Assembly: GCA_036873135.1 (NCBI GenBank)
Contig: JAPTYO010000059.1
Coordinates: 13,881,066 to 13,945,065, forward strand
Source: Clarkia xantiana subsp. parviflora
Taxonomy: Eukaryota; Streptophyta; Magnoliopsida; Myrtales; Onagraceae
Direction: 5' to 3'
DNA length: 64,000 nucleotides
Shown: positions 52,924-63,558 of the stretch, one piece after another
Layout of the letters: each line of letters opens with the position of its first letter
Numbering within the stretch: the first letter of the stretch is position 1
Notes under the pieces: model-generated
What the model was told of the DNA's origin: nothing
The model's database searches: none
Seen by the model: the letters and a program-made list of their open reading frames with translations, nothing else
Position numbers and translations under genes: made by a program

Positions 52924-55253
52924 TCAACCTGACCCAACGTCAGGAGCGCCAGAACCAAAGACATCAGTCATAGAAACATCTTGCGCTGGGCCTTTGAAAG
53001 CACCGCGGCGATCATCACCAACAGCGACGGACACCTGTCCCGTCAAACCACTCGTTCCACCGCTCGCTCGGATCCCCGCAATAGCCCCAAGGGCATAGCC
53101 AGCATATGGACCAGCACTCTGGAAAGGAAAATCGGGGGCTAGAGAGTATACCCTCCTGAAGTAATCCACAGAGAAGGACTCCATGCGATCGTCATGCGCC
53201 TTCTCGAGAAGCTTTGGATAATCAGCTGTAGTGGGAAACTCAATCATTCCAAGCTGATCACCAAGGGCAACGTGAGACTCTTTAGTCTCCCTCAGTGCCA
53301 CAACATGTGCTTCCTCATCAACCTTCTCCTGGCGTAGTAGGGCAAACAACTCCGCCTCCAGCTGAGACGCATAATCCTGACTCCTCTTAAGATCAGCGGA
53401 GGCCTCGGAAGAAGCATCTGAATGCGCGCGCGCCTTCTCCCTCAACACAACGACATCCTGAGACAAGTGCTCGTGACGATCCTGCAGACCCCTCGTCTCC
53501 TCAACAAGCTCAACAACAAAAGAGGAAAGGTTGGTCATCACGGCATTCACCTACAACAACAACACAAACACATCATACACAAAGAAGTCAGACAAACATG
53601 ATAGATCCAACATAAAAAGAAAGCAACGTACAGGAGCAAAGCGCGCGAGTGACTCCTCGACACATTTCAACGCAGCCTCAGGATCCCGGGGACACGTCTT
53701 GCGGTCAGCCGGCGGAACAGACCGCTGAACCACACGCATACCAACAGCAGGCATGCTCAAGGAAACATCCTTGGGAAAACGGACAGCAGATTGAGAATAC
53801 GGAACCCACTCATTCCCAGACACATCTCGATCAGGCCGGCAAATCAAATCAGACTTGCGAAGAGCCGGAGGAGTAGGAACAACTACACATCAAAAGCAAA
53901 ATTAGGAGAAGGCAAACCATACCAATACAATAAGACGTCAACCACAGTTACCTGCCAAGGGAGGCACCTCCTCTGAACGCCCACTCCCCGACCGGGGGAC
54001 ATGCATGGTCGAATCTGCATACATAGGCCCTTTCCCTTTGTCGCAGGAAGGAGCAAGAGGCATGCCGTCAGATGTCAACCTCCTAGGATCACTCGGGGAG
54101 CGGACGTCAGCATCATGCTCCCCGACAGGTACAATTCCCCCCGCCGTCGGAAATTCCAAGCCTGCAAAGACGACCACAAAGAGACCATTAGCATGTTAAC
54201 GTGGGAAAAATCTCAACTAAACCTTTAAAAGGCACAAGTCCCATACCCGGGCCAACAGGAAGAGTATCGTCTAGACCAGGAACAATCTGAGAAGACCCGC
54301 CTGCAACTCCACCCTGTAAACAGGGGCGTCTGTTAAGAAACCAACCTACAAGGAAACAAGAGCAGATGTTACAAAATTTCAAAACATACCAACTCCTCCC
54401 CCGAAGGACGTACGTGAATGCCCGCCGCGAGTAGCTCGACGTCAGAAGCACGATAAAGGGGGCTGTACTCCCCCGCCCTATTCGCTGCATGGATCTTCTT
54501 TAGAGCGACCTTATCTCTATCGGAGAACTCCTGAAATCGTGGAACAGGATCGGCATCCAATATGTGGGAAGTCGCCCAAGTCGTGCCCGCATCCTTTACA
54601 AAAAAGTACTGACACTTCCATTTATTCTGGGAAGTGTCCGACCGTTCGCAGAATCGCGCTTCAGTATTCCACCCCGCCCTGCGCAAACCAAGAGAAGAGA
54701 ATCCCTTTTCGGTCATATGAGGCCAACGCAAGCTGAAGGTGCACATCCCGGACTCATCCGCCTTACCCAGGCGGTAGAAGGCTCGAAACAACACTATTGA
54801 GTAGTCCCAGGAATTCAGATGACATTGCACCCGAAAACACGTCCAAGCCCTAAACCCTGGTGGGGTAATAGAAACAGGAGAAATCCTATAATATCGACAA
54901 AGACGGACCAGATCCTGACAGTAGGGAAACCGCAGTCCTTCTCGAAACTGCGAAAGGTAGACCGCCTCATACTCAGCTGGAGGAACGGTGGGCCGACCAA
55001 ATTCAACTCCCTTCACGACATCCCAAGGATACGAGACCTCTAGGCCGGGACACCAGCCCCGGGTCGAGACATAGAGGTCAAACTTGGAACGTGGAAGCTT
55101 GTTGGGAAAAAATATCTGAGTCTTCTCCAATATCACGCGATCACCCGACGGCCCCAAGAGTACACCACTTCGAGACCCAGAATCGGAATCCCTGGTGCTC
55201 TCGTCAACCCCACCCTCAAAGTTATCCGAAACAAAAGGATGAGACTTACTCAT
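52924..55253 (-). CDS. Antisense ORF of the 11-kb Tat element: five-exon gene with PF04195-like domain
   Basis: Predicted exons on the minus strand: 55253-54390, 54313-54247, 54161-53952, 53882-53632 and 53550-52924, giving 672 residues. All four introns have GT...AG ends and every join keeps the frame. Exon 1 (288 codons) has the same domain as the antisense gene at 18140-20920: FREGLRFPYCQDLVRLCRYY, FRVQCHLNSWDYS, ESGMCTFSLRWP, WKCQYFFVK and DADPVPRFQEFSDRDK. Exons 2-4 are Ser/Pro/Gly-rich linkers. Exon 5 begins with a coiled coil (LQDRHEHLSQDVVVLREKAR, then QLEAELFALLRQE) and ends in a glycine-rich tail. Function is unknown. Compared with the other copy it lacks the strong lysine clusters. 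It stays intact in an element that has lost its own polymerase genes, which suggests a role in cis or for the family. No TATA box was obvious upstream. Confidence 0.72.
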
Positions 55254-57143
55254 TATGCGAAGGAGTAGAAACCGCTTCCTATCAAGAATACTCTAAGTAT
55301 CAGAGTTGGGCGCCTGCAAGCCCGTCAACCAAGCCCTGCAAAAACTGTACACCAACTCAATCAAAAACCAAGGCAACACATCAACCACACTCATCAAAGT
55401 CCTTTGCAAGGACATTCAACCCAACGGACCGACTGTCCGCATACAAACAGCTAGGGACCCTCCCGCTCGGGAGTCAAAAATCCTTACGCTCATCGAAGGC
55501 CTAGGCCACCTACTAATCAAATTTTCATACATTTGTGCAATGTGACACAGGTATTCAAGCGCTCTACAAAGCGACAAATTCAAGAGCTAAAGAAATCAAA
55601 GGCATACAAAGTGGGTCATAATTACCAAAATGCCATCCGACCACCTTTTGATCAAATTTCATCCTTAAAATGGCTCAAGGCTCCGGGGGCACATACAAGC
55701 AGTTCAAATGCACTCAAGCAAGCCCGTTACATGCCACAGAGGGACTTACCCCTCCCCTAACAACCCGAAGAACACTCGGGTCAACTAAGCCACTAATGAA
55801 GGCAAACTACCAAGCAATCACCTAAGCTCCGGGGGCATGGCTATCCACTCACAAACAATCAAGGGGGCTTTATCACAATAAGGGACATCATTTCAAGTCA
55901 CCCATGTCAAAGATACAAGGGGTCAAGCTTTTCGCTCGAAAAACTCCGATTTCGAACCTCCGCGATTCCCCCTCGGTTGGTCGGAACTTAGGGACCTCTT
56001 CACAAAGGGAGTTCGCTATCCTTAACTCTATCTATCTACACTTAGAGCTTAGCCAAAAGCAAATTTTGAAAATCAAGCCAAAACTCCACTTAGGCATTTC
56101 ATCAAACACCTACAATGCACCTTATTGAAATTCAAATGTGCAGCCCTATAGGTCTAATTAACTTCAAGAAAAGGGAGTGGAGGACGTTACCAATCGATGC
56201 TCGACAAAAAGGACTCGAAACCGGATCGAATCGGACTCAAAATCGACCCACGAAGGTCGCAGCCGCCGCCGCCGTTCCTGCCGTCCCCGCCGCTGTCGCC
56301 GCCGCCTCGCCGCCGCTGCGCCGCCCTGACGTCGCCGGTGGTGCTCCTGGTGGTGGCCGGCCGAAATGGTGTCTCCCTAGCACCCCAAGGTGAATTCCCA
56401 AAATCACTACCTTAGCTCCTCCAAAACTCTCACCACAACCAATTCAAAAGTTGATAGTTTTATAAACTACCATGGAGGAGGGGGGCTACACAACATGGTA
56501 AGTACCATACATCAAAGAGGTACATTCCTATCCACCATTCATTTTTTTTTTAAATTGTTGATGGCTTGAGTTTTAACCATCAAATGACTTGGATAAATTT
56601 AACTAAGTCATTTCAAGTATCCTCAACTTTTTGAAAACGTTGTGTTTATGATTTTTCATATTACGTTCGTTGCATATGATTTTCCCAAAACCCGGCCTCA
56701 TTTCATTCACCCAAAACCGTCGTCTCGCCGTCAAAACGGCCGTCTTGGACGACGGGCTCCCGGAAACTATTGCACTGCATGAAAAGCATTTTATCCAGAC
56801 TTGCATGATTTATTATCATGTTGATACATTTAGTCGTGGCATGAACGTTCCGTATTTATTTGTTCCTCGTACAAGCCCGAAAGATTTTATGTGCGCTCGC
56901 ACCTTAATTCTCCAAACGATCACATTTATCATATTATTCGTAGTCCGTTGTGCTACTAACCCTTTGCGCAGTTACCAAGCGTGACCACCTCCAAAAAACT
57001 AAGGCAAGGAATTCATCGGAGCCGCGCGCATCCACCCTTGGTAGGTCAAAACTCAAGGTGAGCAGACGGCCCGAATCACGCATATACCCTATCTTAGAAT
57101 AGAGTTAAACAAAGGTCAAGCCATTGTTTAACTCGGGGGCAAG
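55254..57143. other. 3' untranslated region of the 11-kb element
   Basis: No gene supported. Includes a proline-coding GC-rich stretch at 56260-56370 (CCGCCGCCGCCG-type) that resembles a captured exon but is short and lacks motifs, and a 104-codon frame at 56670-56984 without recognisable features. Ends in the purine tract CTCGGGGGCAAG. Confidence 0.5.
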
Positions 57144-58083
57144 TGATGGACATACGCGTGATTCGGGCTCGGTTTTAATTACTTGGACCTCATACACGCG
57201 CGAAACCCGATTGCAAGCTAACCGGGGAAACCGGGCAAGTTTCGAACTTGCCCGGCATCCCCGGGAGGCTTACCCGGAAATTCCCGGGTAAGCCTAGCTT
57301 ACTCGGAATTTCCGGGTAAGCTAGGCTTACCCGGAAAATTCCGGGTAAGCTAAGCTCACCCGGAATTTTCGGGTAAGCTTAGCTTACCCGGAATTCCGGG
57401 TAAGCTTGGCTTACCCGGAATTTCCGGGTAAGCCTAGGCTCACCCGGAATTCCGGGTAAGCCTAGGCTTACCCGGAATTCCGGGTAAGCTTAACACCTGG
57501 GGGGTGTCGCGCACACCCCCCATTTTCTCTCGGACGGATACGGAGACCCGATTTTTAACTAACTCCTATATGTCCGAGACCTATGTTTCAGAGGCGCGCG
57601 CGTCCCGTTCATGACAGCCGCCTGAGACGCGCGTCAGAATCCTTTTCCCAAAGCTCACCCCTGCATCCCGGTTCGCATTTCCACATTGAACCGGGTCAAA
57701 ACCGGTTTACGGTCCAAGGTTGCCTATAAATAGCCACCTTGGGGGTAAACATTTTCAAGTCATTCCAAAATCACTTTGGGCAAGAGTGGGAAAAGCTCTG
57801 ACCTCTCTCTAGAAAACCCTCTCTTTCTCTCTCTAGAAGACGACTAATGTTGATCGTCGGAGTGAGCACGCCAAGCACCCCCCCTCTCCATCGGGACTGC
57901 TTGGTAACGCTCCTTTCGCAGGTGCATACGGACGACCTTCCGGAGAGCCCAAAGGACTTGCCCTCATTCAGAATACAAAGCTAAGGCCCGTACGCGATTC
58001 TAGAAGACGGACTTGGCTCGCATCCAACCCGACGACTTCGACGGGCTATCCCGCGGGCAACCCGCGATAACCCGGTCGAAACA
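57144..58083 (+). repeat. 3' LTR of the 11-kb Tat element (940 bp)
   Basis: Matches 47073-48014 with a handful of substitutions and small indels, mostly within the palindrome array (for example AAATT versus AAAATT) and a C run. Also carries eight palindromes and the TATAAATA box at 57725-57732. Confidence 0.95.
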
Positions 58084-58154
58084 ATACCAATCTCCTAATT
58101 ACCAATTTACCCTTGTAATATATGACAAATTCTCACTGTTTACATCGTAGCTTC

Positions 58155-58495
58155 GGGCCGGACCCCGTTTACATCGAAACTTCGGACACGGGTCGGGCCA
58201 GGCGGTTCGGGCCGGTCTGGGCAATTCGGGCTGTTCGGTTCGGGCTGGGCGGTTCGGGCCGGGCTGGGTGATTCGGGCTGGGCTGGTCAGTTCGGGCCGG
58301 GCTGGTTGATTCGGGCTGGGCTGGTCAGTACTGGCCGGGCTGGGTGGTTCGGGCCAGGTAGGTCAATTCGGGTCGGGCTGTGCGGTTCGGGCCGGGCTGA
58401 GCAATTCGGGCTGTTCGAGTCGGGTTGCTTTATGTTGCTTTGGTTAGTTCGGGCTAGGCCCGGCTAGAACGGGCCGGGTCGGGCTAATCACTTTT
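58155..58495. repeat. GC-rich minisatellite in the MITE
   Basis: Imperfect ~28-30 bp units of the type TTCGGGCCGGGCTGGGTGA, at least ten copies. It sits in the right part of the split PIF/Harbinger-type MITE. Confidence 0.8.
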
Positions 58496-59344
58496 TTCAA
58501 TTGTTTTGTACTATTTTCTTTATATATATACATATTTATACATTAGCAAAATTAGTTTTTACTATTTATACATAAATTTGATTTTTTTTTTTATGAAAAA
58601 TATTATTTTAAATAATTGAAGTTACTTTTTTTTTGTTAAATTTTATCTTTGTTAAATTAATCATATGTAAAATATATCTTCATTGAAAATGCAAGTAAGG
58701 GTATTTAGGTCTTTTAGTCATTGTATTAGGATATCCTAATACAAAGTTCATTCAAACATTGTATAGAATATCCTAATACATGGCTCAATCAAACATTGTA
58801 TTAGCTAAGCATGTATTAGCTAAGCATGTATTAGCTAATACCGGTATTAGGATATCGCAATACCGGCAATCAAACGTGCCCTTAGGGTTTAATTCCTTTC
58901 ATTAATTAGTTCGTTTTTATTTAGTTATCTGAAATCTGAATAGAACCATATAAGGTTTTATAATTGGGTTAAGAGCCTATATAAACTGTCAGAAGTTTCA
59001 CCGATGTTAAAATTTGGTATCTGGTGTTAATGAAGTGTCTCGGATTTCATTTTGTTGAGATTATGTGTCGTCTTAGTGTGATTATTTTAGAGAAGTCAAT
59101 CCCGAAAAAAACGACTGTCAAATTCGACATCTCATGCATGTTCCCTTCTCGTCACCTTGTCGTAGCTGTCACCTAAGAAGCTGACCACATCCACGCAAGT
59201 AAATCTTTCTCCTCTCTGTTGTCGCTGGAAATTGTTCCACACCACACCTAACAGTGGTGGATTATGAATTGGTGAGTGAGTTGATGAAAATGATGAATGG
59301 AGAGGAAAAATACGCGCGGACACCAAATTTCAACAAAAATAAAA

Positions 59345-60470
59345 GGGTTAACAGGTATTTTGGTCCATGATGTTTGACGATTTTTAGGTTTTGGTCCATG
59401 ATGTTTGTTTTTACCTAGTTTTGGTCTCATATGTTTGCATATTTTTATAGTTTTGGTATTTCTGTTACATTCCGTCCATATTTTCCGTTAAGTAACATGT
59501 GAAAGTCACGTGATCCACCCAAAAATTTTAATTTTATTCAATTTAGTCCCTCTAATACTTCCCTAACTTTTTTTTGTTTAATTTAGCCGCAAAGTTTTAA
59601 AATTGACCCTAAATTGGACAATTAGGTCCAATTGACCTAGCCCTGGACTAGCCCAGGGCTGGGTCCGACCCCAGTCGGGGTCACCGGACCCAGGCTAGGT
59701 CAATTGGACCTAGGATTGTCAACGGGGCGGGTCGGGGTGGGTATCGCTTGCCCCGTACCCGCCCCGCGGGTCGAGATGGTCGATCCTTACCCGCCCCACA
59801 CAGTTCGCGGGGCGGGGCGGGTCGACCCGCGGGTCATCTATTAGTGGTACATAATATATTATTTGCAATTTAAACCCTAAATTCTATATTTACCATATAC
59901 AAATTCAATTTAAAATTTAAATCACAAATAATAATTTTAACTTCAAATCCAAATACAAGTCCTAATTATTATAACTATGTATTATATTACCTATATAATT
60001 TTATATAAATACGTGTAATATATATATAAATTATCCACATACGGGGCGGTGCGGGTCAACGGGGCGGGGCGACCCAAAAACCGTACCCGACCCACGGGTC
60101 ACAGATCGCGGGTCAACGGGTCAAAATCGGGGCGGGGCCCCGCGGGTCACGGATTACCCGTGACCCGTTGCCACCCCTAATTGGACCTAGTTGTCCAATT
60201 TGGGGTCAATTTTAAAACTTTGGGACTAAATTGAACAAAAATAAGTTAGGGAAGTATTAGAGGGACTAAATTGAACAAAATTAAAAGTTTAGAGTGGATC
60301 ACGTGACTTGCACATATGTTACTTAACGGAAAATATGGACGGAATGTAACGAAAAGACCAAAACTAAAAAAATATGCAAACATATGAGACCAAAACTAGG
60401 CAAAAAACAAACTTCATGGATCAAAACCCAAAAGTCGACACACATTATGGACCAAAAAGACCTGTTAACC
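59345..60470. mobile_element. Mutator-like element nested in the TIR element
   Basis: Perfect 10-bp duplications AAAAATAAAA at 59335-59344 and 60471-60480. Terminal inverted repeats GGGTTAACAGGTATTTTGGT and complement GGTTAACAGGTCTTTTTGGT extend for about 200 bp, including CACGTGATCCAC. No transposase; related by arm motifs to the element at 3542-4881. Confidence 0.85.
59711..60179. mobile_element. hAT-type MITE nested in the Mutator-like element
   Basis: 8-bp duplications ATTGGACC at 59703-59710 and 60180-60187. Ends TAGGATTGTCAACGGGGCGG and complement TAGGGGTGGCAACGGGTCAC. Both subterminal zones are rich in GGGGCGGG/GCGGGTC, a pattern common in plant hAT MITEs. 469 bp, non-coding. Confidence 0.85.
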
Positions 60471-60568
60471 AAAAATAAAATTTGATACAATCCATTTTAA
60501 TATTCAAAACTTTAAACACCAAATTTCAACATTTGTAAAATTTCAAACAATTTATAAATTCTTAACCC

Positions 60569-61483
60569 TTTGGCATAATAGTTGTTTGATTCGATTCGAG
60601 ATCGTAACATTCGAGTTTCGTTGCTTGTGGTTAAATCTTGCTAACTTTGTTTGAATTGAATAGCACATATGATAAAGCGATAGTGTTTGTATGAATAGTG
60701 TTAGTATAAATATGAGTGCATATTCAAAATATTCGCTCACAAATTCGCAGTTGATTAAGATAAACATCTCATTATTAATCATATAGGAAAAGGGTTAAAA
60801 ATATAGAGAAAACAATGGAATAATTAGGTGCTCTATCAAGACAAATTTTGTGCTATATTCAAGACAAATTTAAAGATTATTGTTCTCAACTTTGTCTAAT
60901 TCCAAACACGGAATCTATAAATTGCCACTTGGGTTGCTATCTGTCATAACGACCATTTCAAAGTCCAAATTCCTTTAAAAAAAAGTTCATTCCAATAGAT
61001 GGCAACAATTTTGCATACTTAGGTAAAAAGTTAATTTTAAAGAAATGAAAAATCTTTCAAGAGATCGCATTTATTTAAAATAATTTCACATTCAGTATAA
61101 GATGACAAAAGATTCCTCCCTAAAAAAAGTACTGATTAGAGAGAGAATCAAGGGGTAGGTAATGTTGTCAATTAACACATCACACAGGCAGGGGTAAATC
61201 AGTAAATACAGTCGCTGTCATATGATTAAACTTTTATGTTAGATTCTGGTAAACATCTCATGACAGGACAAGCCACCTCACTTGAAGAACGAAGAAGAGG
61301 AAGAAGAAGAAGACCAATTCCGGTGGCCGCTTCCCACTATCTTGATTCCATCCTCGAGTTCAAACTATTCAATTCCTCCAGTCTAGCAGATTTAGAAATC
61401 GATCTGATAATTGATAGATTGTGCAGAAATTGAGCTGAATCTGTCAGTTTGATTAGATTCGGTGGATTAATCGATTCCTGGAG
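60569..61483. other. Upstream region of the MUB gene
   Basis: A/T-rich until about 61270, then a purine-rich GAAGAAGAGGAAGAAG stretch typical of a plant leader. A 65-codon upstream frame (61236-61433) ends 50 bp before the MUB start. It would be an upstream ORF only if transcription starts before 61236. No clear TATA box was identified. Confidence 0.5.
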
Positions 61484-62500
61484 ATGGCAGCGGAGGACGA
61501 TTCGGTAGAGTTGAAATTCAGGCTTGCGGATGGGACTGATATTGGACCAGACAAGTACAGTCCAGCCACCACCGTAGCGTCTCTCAAAGAGAAAGTAATC
61601 TCCCGCTGGTCTCGTGGTTAGTCTCTCTATTTGGTTGCTTACTGCTGCTGTTTTCTCGATCTTGTTTCAGTTCGTGTTTCTTGTAGCTATGAATTTATTG
61701 TGTATCATCTGTATCAGCTATAGCAGATGTCAATTGGTGCTAGGGATTGTTCCTGGAATTGATTGCTTTGACTTAGGGATTATTGTGCTAGTTTGTTCTG
61801 CACATAAATTACAGTAGATTTATTGTTTTTTTTAACAATTATATTGCATACTAATGATTTCAAACGATATTCCATCACTATGAATTAAGAATTTAAGATA
61901 GTTTCATGTCTTGTGACTGATTTGAAGATTATACAGAAATGATTTTTTTGTATTTGTTTTCTGGGTTTGTGCTGAGGGCTGTTATTGTTGTTTGGTAGAT
62001 AAACAACAAGAAGGTCCAAGAACAATAGATGATATCTAGTTTCATTTCTTGTGAGTGATTTGAAGATTATACAGAAATGATTTTTTTGTATTTGTTTTCT
62101 GGGTTTGTGCTGAGGGATGTTATTGCTGTTTGGTAGATAAACAACAAGAAGGTCCAAGAACAGTAGACGATATCAAGCTTATTCATGCTGGGAAAATACT
62201 GGAGAACAACAAGACACTTTCTGAATCGAGGCTACAAGTTGGTGAACTCCCAGGAGGCATCATCACTATGCATGTTGTTGTTCGTCCTCCTCAATCAGAC
62301 CGAACCAAAGGTACTGATTCAGGATATTATCCTTTTCTTACTCTTTTGCAGTTTCTTGATCCTTGTTCATTGAAATTTTAGTGTTCAGTGCTCTGAGTTG
62401 CACAAAATTGATGGTAGATTGGTGGTGCTGTTGGTTTTATTCAGGTAGAGCACAAACCGAGCCACGGAAGAAATCCCAATGTTTCTGCACAATCTTGTAA
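61484..62500 (+). CDS. MUB: Membrane-anchored ubiquitin-fold protein (MUB)
   Basis: Three exons, 61484-61616, 62137-62310 and 62445-62500, give 120 residues, the usual MUB length. Start MAAEDDSVELKFRLADG; the ubiquitin fold continues with KYSPATTVASLKEKVI, then DDIKLIHAGKILENNKTL and GGIITMHVVV. The C-terminus KKSQCFCTIL ends in a CaaX box (CTIL; Leu favours geranylgeranylation), with another Cys two residues upstream that could be acylated. MUB proteins attach to the plasma membrane by prenylation and dock specific E2 ubiquitin-conjugating enzymes. Introns are GT...AG, phase 1 at both junctions. Intron 1 carries a duplicated copy of its own 3' end plus the first part of exon 2, creating a decoy acceptor at 61998. 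Which MUB paralogue this is cannot be told. Confidence 0.92.
61901..62176 (+). repeat. 138-bp tandem duplication across the MUB intron 1 / exon 2 border
   Basis: The intron end, with TGATTTGAAGATTATACAGA and GGGTTTGTGCTGAGGG, and the first ~40 bases of exon 2 occur twice, 138 bp apart (acceptors at 61998 and 62136). In the upstream copy the exon reads GATAAACAACAAGAAGG and onward but GATGATATCTAG gives an in-frame TAG at 62037-62039. Confidence 0.93.
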
Positions 62501-63217
62501 CTACTGAAACTCAAACTGCTGACAGAAAAACTGCAGATTTTTCATTGCATTTTAGAGTCATTGTTGGTTGTTGTTTATCATTCTCCTGAAATTGAATCGG
62601 TCCATTCAACGGTCCAATGTGAAGTTTGAGGATCGAGATGGAGCCTGAGTCACTAAGGTGGAAGTGGAAGGTTGTTTGGAGATGAGAATTAATGGAGAAG
62701 GTAATACCTAATGGTGTTGTGTGATGGTATAATTAGAGGGTTTGGTTTGGTTTGTTACTATGTAAGTAAGATATAAATATATGATAAGAACAAAACAATT
62801 TGTGAAGTGGTGCATAGTGTTCATATTTTTCTCCATTGCATTCCTGTGCAGATTACTGGTAATTGTTAAGATGTCACACCCTTAACTATAGCCTATACAA
62901 AATCTAACACCTGAACCTTTTAGAATATGGCAGTTGCACCCTTGAACCTAACTTCAGTCTTCTTTAAACATGAATTTATGATATAATAGTGTTATTAACT
63001 CACGTTTAATTTATTTTTTTTTCATAATAATACATTAACAAAATATATTATTATGAATATAAGATATTACAATGGCTGTACATATTTTGTTTGTATTTCC
63101 ATAATTCGAATTCAAAACCTCCAAATAAGAAGTGATCATCGAATCATTAAATTATCTTACATAGAAAGATGATTATGCGTAGATAATAAGAAAAATCGTC
63201 CAAAATATAAATATAAG
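62501..63217. other. 3' flank of the MUB gene, no further gene
   Basis: A likely 3' untranslated region to about 62860, followed by A/T-rich DNA. The stretch near 62870-62980 (TGTCACACCCTTAACTA and CTGAACCTTTTAGAATAT) has the look of a transposon end but no partner was found. Confidence 0.5.
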
Positions 63218-63558
63218 GTATTGTGAGTTTCATAAACTAAAATACCCAACATTGCACTTCCCAAGTGTGCAATTGCCGTTGCGCAACTGTCAAGTGCGCT
63301 ACTTCAAATAATTAGCATTAATTACATAGCGCATATGTCAAGTGCGCTATGTAATTAATGTTAATTAGTGCGCTACATTGAGTAATTAACATTAATTATG
63401 TAGCGCACTTGACAGATGCGTTACCGCTACGTAATTAATGATAATTACTCGATTTAGTAAAAATTAATGTAATGTAGCGCATTTGACAAGTGTGCAACGG
63501 TTGTAGTGCACTTGACAAGTGCGCTGTTGGGTATTTTGGTATCTGAAACTCACCATAC
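63218..63558. mobile_element. Palindromic MITE with AGCGCACTTGACA subrepeats
   Basis: Ends TATTGTGAGTTTCATAAACT and complement TATGGTGAGTTTCAGATACC pair through AAAATACCCAACA. The interior repeats GTCAAGTGCGCTA / TAGCGCACTTGAC and ATTAACATTAATTA in both orientations. About 340 bp. A TA duplication is possible; superfamily uncertain. A (TTTGTA)n microsatellite follows. Confidence 0.7.

Larger units (their letters stand above)
47073..58083 (+). mobile_element. Non-autonomous Tat-clade LTR retrotransposon (11 kb) with Gag-PR-Gag and antisense gene
   Basis: LTRs of 942 and 940 bp (start TGATGGACATACGCG, end CGGTCGAAACA), target duplications ATACC (47068-47072 and 58084-58088), primer site TGGCGCCGTCTGCGG and a CTCGGGGGCAAG purine tract before the 3' LTR. 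Sense coding comprises Gag (48053-49603) and a protease plus second-Gag frame (49609-51228). No reverse transcriptase, RNase H or integrase is present anywhere between the LTRs. A 131-bp tandem array and a five-exon antisense gene fill 51.6-55.3 kb. LTR differences are few, so it moved recently using polymerase from another Tat element. The layout parallels the autonomous-type element at 16906-27476, including the antisense gene. Confidence 0.92.
46902..58881. mobile_element. PIF/Harbinger-type MITE split by an LTR retrotransposon
   Basis: Terminal inverted repeats TGGCACGTTTGATTGACGG and GGGCACGTTTGATTGCCGG (right end, complemented), with 3-bp duplications TTA at 46899-46901 and 58882-58884. 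Both arms continue with TATTGCGATATC and repeated ATTAGCTAATAC motifs. Without the 11-kb retroelement and its duplicated 5 bp, the MITE is about 960 bp. Its right part contains a GC-rich minisatellite (58155-58495). The TTA duplication and GGGCACGTTTG end suit PIF/Harbinger. Confidence 0.8.
58966..60568. mobile_element. TIR element, family copy 2, containing nested insertions
   Basis: Left arm GGGTTAAGAGCCTATATAAA and right arm complement GGGTTAAGAATTTATAAATT; left part is homologous to 2520-2760. The right arm resumes after the nested element at 60481. Arms share AAATTTGGTGTC-type sequence. No coding region. Confidence 0.7.

Noticed and set aside
56260..56370. Proline-rich GC block as a captured exon
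   Set aside because: Simple CCGCCG-type repetition; translations in several frames look equally 'protein-like' and none has a domain.
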